NCBI RefSeq assembly: GCF_904063055.1
Contig: NZ_CAJFCN010000019.1
Coordinates: 1 to 64,000 of the forward strand
Length of the DNA stretch: 64,000 nucleotides
Source: Pseudomonas paracarnis
GTDB taxonomy: Bacteria > Pseudomonadota > Gammaproteobacteria > Pseudomonadales > Pseudomonadaceae
Reading direction: 5' to 3'
This document shows positions 33,702 through 41,711 of this stretch, in pieces; the stretch's first letter is position 1, and each line of letters starts with the position of its first letter. A model generated the notes under the pieces. The model searched no databases, was not told where the DNA came from, and saw only the letters and a program-made list of their open reading frames with translations. Both the position numbers and the translations under genes were made by a program.

Positions 33702-34502
33702 ATGCAGATTTCCTTGCAGCAACAAGTGGCCCTGGTCACCGGGGCCAGTTCCGGCATTGGCGCGGGCGCGGCCAAAGCCCTGGCCGCAGCGGGCGCCGCG
33801 GTGGTGCTTAACTACAACTCCCAGGCGGCACCGGCTGAGGCTCTCGCCGCGCAGATCAATGCCAACGGCGGCCGAGCGCTTGCGATTGGCGGCGATGTGT
33901 CCAAGGAGGCCGATGTCGAACGCCTGTTCGCGCAAACCCTCGACGCCTTCGGCCATCTGGATATTCTGGTGGCCAACTCCGGCCTGCAAAAAGATGCCAA
34001 TCTGGTCGACATGACCCTTGAGGATTGGAACACGGTGATTGGCGTCAACCTCACCGGGCAGTTCCTGTGCGCGCGGGCGGCGGTGCGTATCTTCAATCGC
34101 CAGGGCGTTCGCGATGGTGTGTCACGGGCCGCCGGCAAAATCATCCATATGAGTTCGGTGCATCAAGTCATCCCCTGGGCCGGGCATGTGAATTACGCCG
34201 CGTCCAAGGGCGGCGTGGAGATGCTGATGCGCACCCTCGCCCAGGAAGTCAGCGAACAGCGCATCCGTATCAATGGCATTGCGCCAGGGGCGATTCGCAC
34301 GGCGATCAACCGCGCGGCCACCGAAGGCGCGGCAGAACAAGAGCTGCTTAAATTGATTCCCTATGGTCGTGTCGGTGACGTCGAAGACGTGGCCAACGCC
34401 GTGGTGTGGCTGGCCAGCGATGCCTCTGATTATGTGGTTGGCAGCACCTTGTTCATCGATGGCGGTATGAGCCTCTACCCGGAGTTCCGTGGCAATGGTT
34501 GA
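33702..34502 (+). CDS. Short-chain dehydrogenase/reductase, glucose 1-dehydrogenase-like
   Basis: A 266-residue classical SDR. The nucleotide-binding motif TGASSGIG is at about residues 14-21, the structural VANSG stands for NNAG, the catalytic serine is in HMSSVHQ and YAASKGG provides the Tyr/Lys pair. The C-terminus FIDGGMSLYPEFRGNG fits the glucose 1-dehydrogenase-like subgroup. Substrate unproven. It is the first of three overlapping genes with a GH15 enzyme and an alpha/beta hydrolase; the overlap of 8 bp with the GH15 gene implies coupled translation. Confidence 0.85.
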   Translation: MQISLQQQVALVTGASSGIGAGAAKALAAAGAAVVLNYNSQAAPAEALAAQINANGGRALAIGGDVSKEADVERLFAQTLDAFGHLDILVANSGLQKDANLVDMTLEDWNTVIGVNLTGQFLCARAAVRIFNRQGVRDGVSRAAGKIIHMSSVHQVIPWAGHVNYAASKGGVEMLMRTLAQEVSEQRIRINGIAPGAIRTAINRAATEGAAEQELLKLIPYGRVGDVEDVANAVVWLASDASDYVVGSTLFIDGGMSLYPEFRGNG

Positions 34503-36321
34503 TTTCAAGAACGAACCTCAAAGTGCCATTGATGCCCACGGGATCATTGGCGACATGCGCAGCGCGGCACTGGTGAACGACCGCGGCAGCATCGACTTCT
34601 TCTGCTGGCCGGAATTTGACAGCCCGTCGGTGTTTTGCGCATTGCTCGACACGCCCGAGGCCGGCACATTTCAGCTTACCCCGGACCTGCCCAACGCCCG
34701 CCGCGAGCAGATCTACCTGCCCGACACCAACGTGCTGCAGACCCGCTGGCTGAGCGATGAAGCGGTGGTGGAGATCACCGACCTGCTGACCGTCAGCGAA
34801 AACGTCGATGAACTGCCTTTGCTGATCAGGCGGGTACGGGTGGTCAGTGGCAAGGCGACTATCCACTTAAGCTGCGCCGTGCGCCACGACTATGCCCGGG
34901 CCGCTACCGAGGCGAAGGCCGAGGCTGCCAGTGTCGTGTTCACCGCCAACGGCCAACCCGGCCTGCGCCTGACCGGCAGCCAGCCGCTGACCCTCCAAGA
35001 CAACACCGCCATCGCCACCTTTACCCTCGCCCAGGATGAAGGCGCCGAATTTGTCCTCGGTGGCCAGGAGGATGCGCGCGTCACCAACGACTGTACTGAC
35101 CTCTACCTGGAGCGCACCTTGAAGTTCTGGCGCGGTTGGATCAGCCAGTCCAACTATCGCGGGCGCTGGCGCGAGATGGTCAACCGCTCGGCACTGGCGC
35201 TGAAACTGCTGACCTCGCGCAAACACGGCGCCATCATCGCCGCGGCCACGTTCGGGCTGCCGGAAACGCCCGGCGGCGAACGCAACTGGGACTACCGCTA
35301 TACCTGGATCCGCGATGCGTCGTTCACCGTCTATGCGTTCATGCGCCTGGGTTTCGTCGAGGAAGCCAACGCCTATATGCGCTGGCTCAGGGGTCGGGTC
35401 AGCGACTGCTGCGGCCAGCCGACCAAGATCAACATCCTGTACGGCATCGACGGTCGCCAGGAACTGCCGGAAACCACCCTCGACCACTTGAGCGGCCACG
35501 GCGGCGCCCAACCGGTACGGGTGGGCAATGAGGCGTTCGATCAGATCCAGCTGGATATCTATGGCGAACTGATGGACGCGGTCTATCTGGTGAACAAGTA
35601 CGGCGAAGCCATCTCCCACCAAGGCTGGAAACACACGGTGGAAGTGGTCGACCAAGTGTGTGAGATCTGGAACCGCAAAGACGTAGGCATCTGGGAAATG
35701 CGCGGTGAGCAGCACCACTTCCTGCATTCACGCCTGATGTGCTGGGTGGCCCTGGACCGTGCCATTCGCCTGGCCTCCAAACGTTCGCTGCCGGCCCCGT
35801 TCGCACGCTGGGACCAGACGCGCCAGGCGATCTACGCCGACATCTGGAGCAACTTCTGGAACGAAGAACGCGGGCATTTCGTCCAGCATATCGGCAGTAC
35901 GGCGCTGGACGGCTCGATGCTGTTGATGCCGCTGGTGCGCTTCGTTGCAGCCACCGACCCGCGCTGGCTGGCGACGCTGGAAGCGATCCAGAAAAGCCTG
36001 GTGCGCGACGGCATGGTCTACCGCTACCGCAATGACGACAGCCAGATCGATGGGCTGCAAGGCGTCGAAGGCGCGTTTGCCGCCTGCTCGTTCTGGTACG
36101 TCGAATGCCTCGCGCGCGCCGGGCAAGTCGAAAAAGCCCATCTGGAGTTCGAGCAGTTGCTGCGTTACGCCAACCCGCTGGGGTTGTACGCCGAAGAGTT
36201 CGACAGCCAGGCCCGGCACTTGGGTAACACGCCCCAGGCCTTGAGCCACTTGGCATTGATCAGTGCGGCAACGTTCCTGGACCGCAAACTCAGCGGGGAG
36301 AAAACCGTATGGCAACCGTGA
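34495..36321 (+). CDS. Glycoside hydrolase family 15 protein (glucoamylase/trehalase-like)
   Basis: A 608-residue cytoplasmic enzyme. The N-terminal domain (about 1-220) starts IDAHGIIGDMRSAALVNDRG, SIDFFCWPEFDSPSVFCALL; the (alpha/alpha)6 catalytic domain shows ERNWDYRYTWIRDASFTVYA (about 260-280), the proposed acid glutamate in GIWEMRGEQHHF (about residue 400) and, near the C-terminus, LYAEEFDSQARHLGNTPQA with the second acidic residue. GH15 members of this type hydrolyse trehalose or alpha-glucans. Start ATG 34495 lies 10 nt after GGAG; the GTG at 34489 is less likely. It overlaps the SDR and the hydrolase, so the three form one operon, possibly for osmolyte or storage sugar metabolism. 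Confidence 0.87.
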   Translation: MVDFKNEPQSAIDAHGIIGDMRSAALVNDRGSIDFFCWPEFDSPSVFCALLDTPEAGTFQLTPDLPNARREQIYLPDTNVLQTRWLSDEAVVEITDLLTVSENVDELPLLIRRVRVVSGKATIHLSCAVRHDYARAATEAKAEAASVVFTANGQPGLRLTGSQPLTLQDNTAIATFTLAQDEGAEFVLGGQEDARVTNDCTDLYLERTLKFWRGWISQSNYRGRWREMVNRSALALKLLTSRKHGAIIAAATFGLPETPGGERNWDYRYTWIRDASFTVYAFMRLGFVEEANAYMRWLRGRVSDCCGQPTKINILYGIDGRQELPETTLDHLSGHGGAQPVRVGNEAFDQIQLDIYGELMDAVYLVNKYGEAISHQGWKHTVEVVDQVCEIWNRKDVGIWEMRGEQHHFLHSRLMCWVALDRAIRLASKRSLPAPFARWDQTRQAIYADIWSNFWNEERGHFVQHIGSTALDGSMLLMPLVRFVAATDPRWLATLEAIQKSLVRDGMVYRYRNDDSQIDGLQGVEGAFAACSFWYVECLARAGQVEKAHLEFEQLLRYANPLGLYAEEFDSQARHLGNTPQALSHLALISAATFLDRKLSGEKTVWQP

Positions 36322-37220
36322 CGTCCCCTGCGCCGCTGCTGTATGTGCGCACAACCCTGCTTGATGTGGCTTACGAAACCCACGGCCCCATCGATGGCGA
36401 ACCGGTGATCCTGTTGCATGGCTTCCCTTACGACCCACGGGGCTACGACGACATCGCGCCGGTGCTGGCTGAACGTGGTTATCGGGTATTGGTCCCGTAT
36501 TTACGCGGTTATGGCCCGACGCGATTTATCAACACGCAAGTGATGCGCTCCGGCCAACAGGCGGCGCTGGCCAAGGATTTGCTCGACTTCATGGATGCAT
36601 TGTCGATCCCGCAAGCCACCCTCGCCGGCTTTGACTGGGGTGGGCGCGCCGCCTGTATTGTCGCGGCGCTATGGCCACAGCGGGTGCGCGGGCTGGTGAC
36701 CGGCGATGGCTACAACATCCAGGCCATCAGCCAGTCGCTCAAACCCCGGCCGCCTGAGACAGAGCACCGGCTCTGGTATCAGTACTACTTTCACACCCAG
36801 CGCGGGGTCGACGGCTTGACGGCCAACCGGCGTGAACTCTGCCAATTGCTCTGGACGCTGTGGTCACCGTCCTGGGCCGAAGGGCCAAGCCGCTACGCCC
36901 TGACCGCGCCGTCGTTTGATAACCCGGATTTTGTCGAGGTGGTGATTCATTCCTATCGCCATCGCTTTATGTATGCGCCGGGTGATCCCGCGCTGGAATA
37001 CATCGAGCAGGCGCTGGTGCCCCAACCGGCGATATCGGTACCGAGCATTTCGTTGTGTGGGGCCGATGACGGTGTGGGCCCGCCGCCGCTTGTGGATGAC
37101 GATGTGGAGCACTTCAGCGGCTTTTATCGCCGGCAGGTGTTGCCCGGCGTGGGTCATAATGTTTTCCAGGAAGCGCCGCAGGTCACGCTTGAAGCACTGC
37201 TGGAACTACTGGAGCGGTGA
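36309..37220 (+). CDS. Alpha/beta hydrolase, epoxide hydrolase/haloalkane dehalogenase-like
   Basis: A 303-residue alpha/beta hydrolase. The oxyanion loop is HGFPYDPRGYDD (about 37-48), the nucleophile is aspartate in AGFDWGGR (D109) rather than serine, and the catalytic histidine lies in GVGHNVFQEAP near the C-terminus, with an acid in LCGADDGVGPP. An Asp nucleophile points to epoxide hydrolase or dehalogenase chemistry. It overlaps the GH15 gene by 13 bp at its start and the convergent glxA-like gene by 15 bp at its end. Its metabolic link to the two enzymes upstream is unclear. Confidence 0.84.
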   Translation: MATVTSPAPLLYVRTTLLDVAYETHGPIDGEPVILLHGFPYDPRGYDDIAPVLAERGYRVLVPYLRGYGPTRFINTQVMRSGQQAALAKDLLDFMDALSIPQATLAGFDWGGRAACIVAALWPQRVRGLVTGDGYNIQAISQSLKPRPPETEHRLWYQYYFHTQRGVDGLTANRRELCQLLWTLWSPSWAEGPSRYALTAPSFDNPDFVEVVIHSYRHRFMYAPGDPALEYIEQALVPQPAISVPSISLCGADDGVGPPPLVDDDVEHFSGFYRRQVLPGVGHNVFQEAPQVTLEALLELLER

Positions 37221-38174
37221 AAAACGCTCTCGATAAGCCTGGGGCGTCACTGACAAGGCCCGCAGAAAGCTGCGGCGCAAAGTCTCTTCACAGCCAAAAC
37301 CGCATTGCATGGCGATACGTTTGATGGAGGTCGTGCTGTCTGCCAGTTGCCGGCGTGCGTTTTCGACGCGAATCAGTTCCACGGCCCGCGCCGGTGTTTG
37401 GCCAGTCTCGGTGCGGTAATGGCGTACAAAGCTGCGCTCGCTCATGCCAGCCTGGGCTGCCAGGGTGGCGATGCTCAAATCCAGCGTCAGGTTATCGGCG
37501 ATCCAGGCATGCAGCTCGGCAAAACGGCTGTCGCTTTTTTGCAGAGATAACGTCACGCTGAATTGCGACTGACCGCCAGGGCGCTTGAGGAACACCACCA
37601 AGTGGCGCGCCACCTCCAGGGCAATCGCACGCCCCAGGTCATCCTCTACCAGGGCCAGGCACAGGTCGATCCCGGCGGTCACGCCAGCAGACGTCCACAC
37701 CGCGCCCTGCTGGATGAAAATCGGATTGGCCTCCACCGTGAGTGCAGGGAACTTGCGCGCCAGTTCTTCACAGCGCGTCCAGTGCGTGGCCACGCGGCAA
37801 CCATCAAGCAGACCACTGGCGGCCAGCAGAAAAGCCCCGGTGCAGACCGAGGCCATGCGCCGGGTGTGCAGGGATTTATCACGCACCCATTGCACCAGCG
37901 TCGGGTCCTCGGCAACACCGTACACACCCCAGCCACCGGCGATCACCAGCGTGTCGCAGGGCTGGTCAATGGCGGGCAGCGGCTCGGCCAGCAGCGCCAG
38001 GCCGGCCGACGTCATTACCGGCCCAGCCTGAGTAGCAATGACGTTGACCGCGTAGGGCAATGGCAAACCACGTTGGCGCGCGAGATCGTTAGCCGATGCG
38101 AACACTTGTAGAGGCCCGGTGACATCGAGCACCTGGGCATTCTCAAACGCGAGTACATGAATAATTTTTGGCAT
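37206..38174 (-). CDS. GlxA-family transcriptional regulator (DJ-1/PfpI plus AraC)
   Basis: A 322-residue regulator. The N-terminal DJ-1/PfpI domain (about 1-175) has NAQVLDVTGPLQVFASANDL and the elbow ASVCTGAFLLAASGLLDGCR, then HWTRCEELARKFPALTVEAN; the C-terminal AraC domain contains two helix-turn-helices with LSIATLAAQAGMSERSFVRH and IKRIAMQCGFGCEETLRRSF. This architecture is common in regulators that sit beside the genes they control. Here the neighbour, divergent and 89 bp away, is an isonitrile-hydratase-like DJ-1 enzyme. The start at 38174 matches the family (MPKIIHVLAF) but has no good ribosome binding site; 38213 is possible. Confidence 0.85.
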   Translation of the reverse strand: MPKIIHVLAFENAQVLDVTGPLQVFASANDLARQRGLPLPYAVNVIATQAGPVMTSAGLALLAEPLPAIDQPCDTLVIAGGWGVYGVAEDPTLVQWVRDKSLHTRRMASVCTGAFLLAASGLLDGCRVATHWTRCEELARKFPALTVEANPIFIQQGAVWTSAGVTAGIDLCLALVEDDLGRAIALEVARHLVVFLKRPGGQSQFSVTLSLQKSDSRFAELHAWIADNLTLDLSIATLAAQAGMSERSFVRHYRTETGQTPARAVELIRVENARRQLADSTTSIKRIAMQCGFGCEETLRRSFLRALSVTPQAYRERFSPLQ

Positions 38175-38263
38175 GATTGGCGAGATTAGTGGGCTCAATG
38201 GCGTATTCGCCAAAGCCTATGCTTCTACAGTGAGGACGTCCATTCCTTTTCGGAGCTTGAACC

Positions 38264-38944
38264 ATGACCTTGCAGATCGGTTTTCTATTGTTCCCCGGCA
38301 TCCAGCAACTGGACCTTACCGGCCCCTATGATGTCCTCGGTTCGCTGCCAGACGTGAAACTGCACCTGGTGTGGAAAGACCTCGCGCCGATCACCTCCAG
38401 CACGGGCTTGGTGTTCACGCCGACCATCACTTATGCCGACTGCCCGAACCTGGATGTGCTCTGCGTACCCGGCGGCGCCGGTGTGGGCCCTTTGATGGAA
38501 GACCCGCAAACCCTGGATTTTCTCAAGGCCCAGGCACAGACAGTGCGCTACATGACCTCGGTGTGCACCGGTTCATTGGTATTGGGCGCGGCAGGGTTAC
38601 TGCGCGGTCGCAAGGCCACCACCCATTGGGCCTACCACCACCTGCTCGCCCCGCTCGGTGCTATTCCCGTACAGGAACGTGTGGTGCGTGATGGCAACCT
38701 GTTTACCGGCGGCGGGATCACCGCCGGCATCGACTTTGCCCTGACTCTGGCCGCGGAGTTGTACAGCGAAGCGGCGGCGCAACTGGTACAACTGCAGATC
38801 GAATACGCGCCGGCCCCACCGTTTGACTCAGGCCGCCCGGAGACGGCGCCCCGGCATGTGCTGGAGGAAGCCAACAAGCGCACGGTGGAGTCACGCAGAG
38901 TGCGCGGGGAGATTGTTGCGCGGGCAGCTGCGCGGCTGGGGTGA
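38264..38944 (+). CDS. inhA: Isonitrile hydratase-like DJ-1/PfpI protein
   Basis: A 226-residue protein matching isonitrile hydratase InhA of P. putida, which hydrates isonitriles to N-formamides. The nucleophile elbow SVCTGSLVLGAAGLL puts the catalytic cysteine at residue 101, the position reported for InhA; the N-terminus QIGFLLFPGIQQLDLTGPYD and THWAYHHLLAPLGAIP fit the family, and the length is normal. Divergent from a GlxA-type regulator, which probably controls it. The true substrate here is inferred from family membership only. Confidence 0.82.
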   Translation: MTLQIGFLLFPGIQQLDLTGPYDVLGSLPDVKLHLVWKDLAPITSSTGLVFTPTITYADCPNLDVLCVPGGAGVGPLMEDPQTLDFLKAQAQTVRYMTSVCTGSLVLGAAGLLRGRKATTHWAYHHLLAPLGAIPVQERVVRDGNLFTGGGITAGIDFALTLAAELYSEAAAQLVQLQIEYAPAPPFDSGRPETAPRHVLEEANKRTVESRRVRGEIVARAAARLG

Positions 38945-39037
38945 AGTTGGATTTCTCACGTCCGGTCGCTGAATTTGCAGCGACTGGGAAGGTCCGTGGG
39001 AATGAACCGGTTTCAACGCTTGAACGTGAGGTAAGTC

Positions 39038-39165
39038 CTAGTCCGCTGTACGAAACTCCTTTTGATTCTCTCGGTGCTCAACGGCTGTCCAGTCGTAGCC
39101 AGTCTTTCGACTGACCTGGTAGTCGTGGCAAAGCTGGCCAAAGGTATCTCTTTCAGTCAAATAGG
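39038..39165 (-). pseudogene. Decayed transposase-like remnant (IS481-type helix-turn-helix)
   Basis: On the minus strand an open fragment reads LTERDTFGQLCHDYQVSRKT followed by GYDWTAVEHR and soon stops. LCHDYQVSRKTGYDW resembles the N-terminal helix-turn-helix of IS481-type transposases (LCxxFGISRKTGYKW). No proper start or catalytic DDE part is present, so this is a fragment. It adjoins a dispersed repeat shared with the start of the window. The 411-bp gap between the inhA-like and lysE genes contains only this remnant and the repeat. Confidence 0.45.
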
Positions 39166-39279
39166 TGGCCGTTACCGCAGGAATGAATATGTGCTCGGTC
39201 TGATACCCGGTGTCGGCTGGCATGCCGTCATCGCAGGCAAGCCAGCTCCCACAGTTGGATTGCGGGGTGTCTGGTAGAT
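39163..39279. repeat. Dispersed intergenic repeat, second copy
   Basis: This sequence is a diverged copy of 237-346. It has the same GCCGTTACCGCAGGAATG head, a REP-like unit CGCAGGCAAGCCAGCTCCCA with CAGTTGGAT, and a GGTAGAT tail. Middle parts differ. Confidence 0.7.
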
Positions 39280-39355
39280 GAGCATTGGCTGTCGGGCCGT
39301 TGCGGGAGCAAGCTCCCCCGCCACAAAGAAACTTGCTTGGCTTCCCGCCTGTCAT

Positions 39356-39985
39356 TCAGGCAGGACGCGACATCACCGCCAAGCGCACCGCCAACGCCGT
39401 CAGCACCGCTGCCAAGCCCCACTTCTGCAGCCAGGCGCTTTTGGTGCGCTTGGCGAAGAAGCGGCTGAGCGCCCCGCCAAACAGGCCCAATAGCATGTGA
39501 AACACGCTCGCGATCAACGTCAGCACGCCGCCCAGCACCATCAGTTGCAAGGCGATGGGCCCCGCCTCGGGCCGCACAAACTGTGGCAGGAACACCATGA
39601 AAAACAACAACGCCTTGGGGTTGAGCAAACTGTTGAGCATGGCCTGCAGAAACACTCGGCCCAACGCCACGCGGCCGACGTGAGCGGTGTCCAGGCCGGG
39701 GCGTTTTTGCAAGGTTTTGAAGGCCAGCCACAGCAGGTAAATCACGCCCGCATAACGGATCAGGTCGAACGCTGGCGGCCAACTGGCGACCAACGCCGTC
39801 ACCCCCATGGCGGTCAACGCTGTCAGCAACAGGTCGGCCACGCCAATGCCCAGGGCCGAAGCAACGCCGCCGCGCCAGCCATGGGTGACGCCCTGACTGA
39901 TGACAAATGCCATGTTCGGCCCCGGTGACAGCAACAACAGCAACACAGCGCCGGAAAAAACACCAAGTGTGACGAGGCTGATCAT
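39356..39985 (-). CDS. LysE-family amino acid exporter
   Basis: A 209-residue inner-membrane exporter with six predicted helices. The LysE/RhtB signature is clear: FSGAVLLLLLSPGPNMAFVI near residue 10-29, then GWRGGVASALGIGVADLLLT, and GRVFLQAMLNSLLNPKALLF in the middle. The family exports amino acids or small amines; substrate not known. It is flanked upstream by a divergently transcribed ECF sigma gene. Confidence 0.88.
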   Translation of the reverse strand: MISLVTLGVFSGAVLLLLLSPGPNMAFVISQGVTHGWRGGVASALGIGVADLLLTALTAMGVTALVASWPPAFDLIRYAGVIYLLWLAFKTLQKRPGLDTAHVGRVALGRVFLQAMLNSLLNPKALLFFMVFLPQFVRPEAGPIALQLMVLGGVLTLIASVFHMLLGLFGGALSRFFAKRTKSAWLQKWGLAAVLTALAVRLAVMSRPA

Positions 39986-40108
39986 GGTCGAACCGTCCGC
40001 TGGGAAAAAATCCAGATTAATCGGCGCTGGCAGGCGCTACAAAAAATTGTGCTGGATACATTGCTCACGCAGCGAACCGAGTGATTGCTGAATGCCACAA
40101 CCAACGTC

Positions 40109-40127
40109 TAGAATGCGAAACATTATC
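40109..40127 (+). promoter_or_regulatory. Fur-box-like site upstream of the second ECF sigma gene
   Basis: On the minus strand the site reads GATAATGTTTCGCATTCTA, which matches the Fur consensus half GATAATG exactly and about 13 of 19 positions overall. It is 28 bp upstream of the sigma gene start, a position fit for repression by iron. Confidence 0.55.
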
Positions 40128-40154
40128 AATTAAGCCTGCTGCGCCAGGATGACC

Positions 40155-40670
40155 ATGTCGAGCAATCACCCACTGGACCTTGCTGCCATCGGCCAGCTTT
40201 ACCAAGCCCACCATTCCTGGCTGCGGGGCTGGTTGAGCCGGCGCACGGGTTGCCATGAGCGCGCCGCCGACCTCGCGCAGGACACCTTCGTGCGCCTGCT
40301 CAACGCGCGTCAGCAACAGACCTTGCAGCAGCCGCGCGCGTACCTGAGCAGCATCGCGCGCAGCTTGATGATCGACCAATACCGGCGCCGCGAACTGGAA
40401 CGCGCCTACCTGGAAAGCCTGGCGCACTTTGCGCAAATGGAGGTGCCGAGCGAGGAAACACGGCTGCTGATCCTCGACAGCCTGGAGCGCATCGACCGTT
40501 TGCTCGACCAGCTCAAGCCACGGGTGCGCGAGGCGTTTCTGTTGGCCCAATTGGACGGCCTGACCTGTCCACAGATCGCCCTGCGCCTGGGCGTGTCCAA
40601 GGCCACAGTGGAGCGCGACCTGTCCAAGGCGCTGCACGCCTGTTACCGGTTGCGCTATGCCGACTCCTGA
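40155..40670 (+). CDS. FecI-like iron-starvation ECF sigma factor
   Basis: A 171-residue ECF sigma factor. Region 2 has ERAADLAQDTFVRLLNARQQ and YLSSIARSLMIDQYRRRELE; region 4 has REAFLLAQLDGLTCPQIALR followed by LGVSKATVERDLSKALHACY. Start ATG at 40155 lies 5 nt after AGGA; an ATG at 40149 overlaps that site. It is coupled by a 14-bp overlap to a fecR gene, and with the receptor downstream forms a complete cell-surface signalling cassette, likely for a siderophore taken from other organisms. Confidence 0.88.
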   Translation: MSSNHPLDLAAIGQLYQAHHSWLRGWLSRRTGCHERAADLAQDTFVRLLNARQQQTLQQPRAYLSSIARSLMIDQYRRRELERAYLESLAHFAQMEVPSEETRLLILDSLERIDRLLDQLKPRVREAFLLAQLDGLTCPQIALRLGVSKATVERDLSKALHACYRLRYADS

Positions 40671-41607
40671 CTCGCGCCTGGTCGACCAGGCCATCCAGTG
40701 GATGATCAAGCTGCGCTACAACACCGCCGACGACGCCAGCACCGCGGCCTTTGAGCAGTGGCTGCAGACCAGCGAGGCGCATCAGCAGGCCTGGCAACGG
40801 GTCGCCACCCTGAATGACGATTTCAACCACTTGCCGGCGCATGTCAGTCGCCATGCACTCGACGGCGCACGCCAGCACATCAGCCGTCGTGAAGGCCTGA
40901 AAATGCTCGGGCTGTTTGCCGGCGCCGCAGGTTTAGCCTGGCTGGGCCGCGACTACACGCCCCTGCCCGCCTCGATGGCGGACTACCGCACCGCCACTGG
41001 CGAGCGGCGCTGGGTAGCATTGGAGGATGGCAGCAAAGTCCAGCTCAACAGCGCCAGCGCCGTCGACATTACCTCCAGCGCCGAACAACGGCTGGTGAAC
41101 CTGCGCCAGGGTGAAATATTGATCAATACCGGCGTCGACCGCCGTCCGCTATGGGTGCATACCCGCGACGGTTACCTACGCGCCCTGGGCACACGCTTGC
41201 TGGTGCGCGAAGAACCCCAAGGCACCCTGCTGGCCGTGCAGCAGGGTGCGGTGGCGGTGTTTGCCGACCGCCATGACGGTACGGCACGCCAAGTGATCCA
41301 GCCTGGCGAACAGGTGGTGTTCAACCGTAGCGGTATCCGCCCGTCCCCCAACAACGGCCTGGACCCTTGGGCCTGGAGTGACGGCGTGATCAGCGCCCAC
41401 AATATGCGTCTGGAGGACTTCCTGGCCGAGCTGGGCCGCTATCGCAATGGGTTGCTGCGTTGCAGCGAAGCCGTGGCGGGGCTGCGGGTGTCGGGCACTT
41501 ACCAACTGGACGACACCGACCAGGTACTCAAATTGGTAGCGCAATCGCTGGCTATCGATGTGACCTACCGTAGCCGTTACTGGGTGACCGTCTCCGCTCG
41601 CGTGTGA
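40657..41607 (+). CDS. FecR-like regulator of the second iron cassette
   Basis: A 316-residue FecR protein. The N-terminal part has VDQAIQWMIKLRYNTADDAS and FEQWLQTSEAHQQAWQRVAT, then SRREGLKMLGLFAGAAGLAW, a TM preceded by a twin-arginine motif, and the periplasmic FecR domain with LEDGSKVQLNSASAVDITSS and RLVNLRQGEILINTGVDRRP. FecR proteins are known to use the Tat route for insertion of their single helix. It starts inside the sigma gene, indicating translational coupling. The receptor gene follows after 104 bp. Confidence 0.88.
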   Translation: MPTPDSRLVDQAIQWMIKLRYNTADDASTAAFEQWLQTSEAHQQAWQRVATLNDDFNHLPAHVSRHALDGARQHISRREGLKMLGLFAGAAGLAWLGRDYTPLPASMADYRTATGERRWVALEDGSKVQLNSASAVDITSSAEQRLVNLRQGEILINTGVDRRPLWVHTRDGYLRALGTRLLVREEPQGTLLAVQQGAVAVFADRHDGTARQVIQPGEQVVFNRSGIRPSPNNGLDPWAWSDGVISAHNMRLEDFLAELGRYRNGLLRCSEAVAGLRVSGTYQLDDTDQVLKLVAQSLAIDVTYRSRYWVTVSARV

Positions 41608-41619
41608 CCTTGCAAAATA

Positions 41620-41638
41620 AATGAGGTGAATTCTCATT
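41620..41638 (+). promoter_or_regulatory. Fur-like inverted repeat upstream of the TonB receptor gene
   Basis: AATGAG (41620-41625), 7 nt, CTCATT (41633-41638) is a perfect 6-bp inverted repeat of the Fur half-site kind, about 75 bp upstream of the receptor start. Confidence 0.45.
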
Positions 41639-41711
41639 GCCATTCGACCTGTAAGGAGAGGCCGATCAACAGGCCCGTGTTGTCCACTTCCTTCAGGAGC
41701 ATCCCGCGGTC

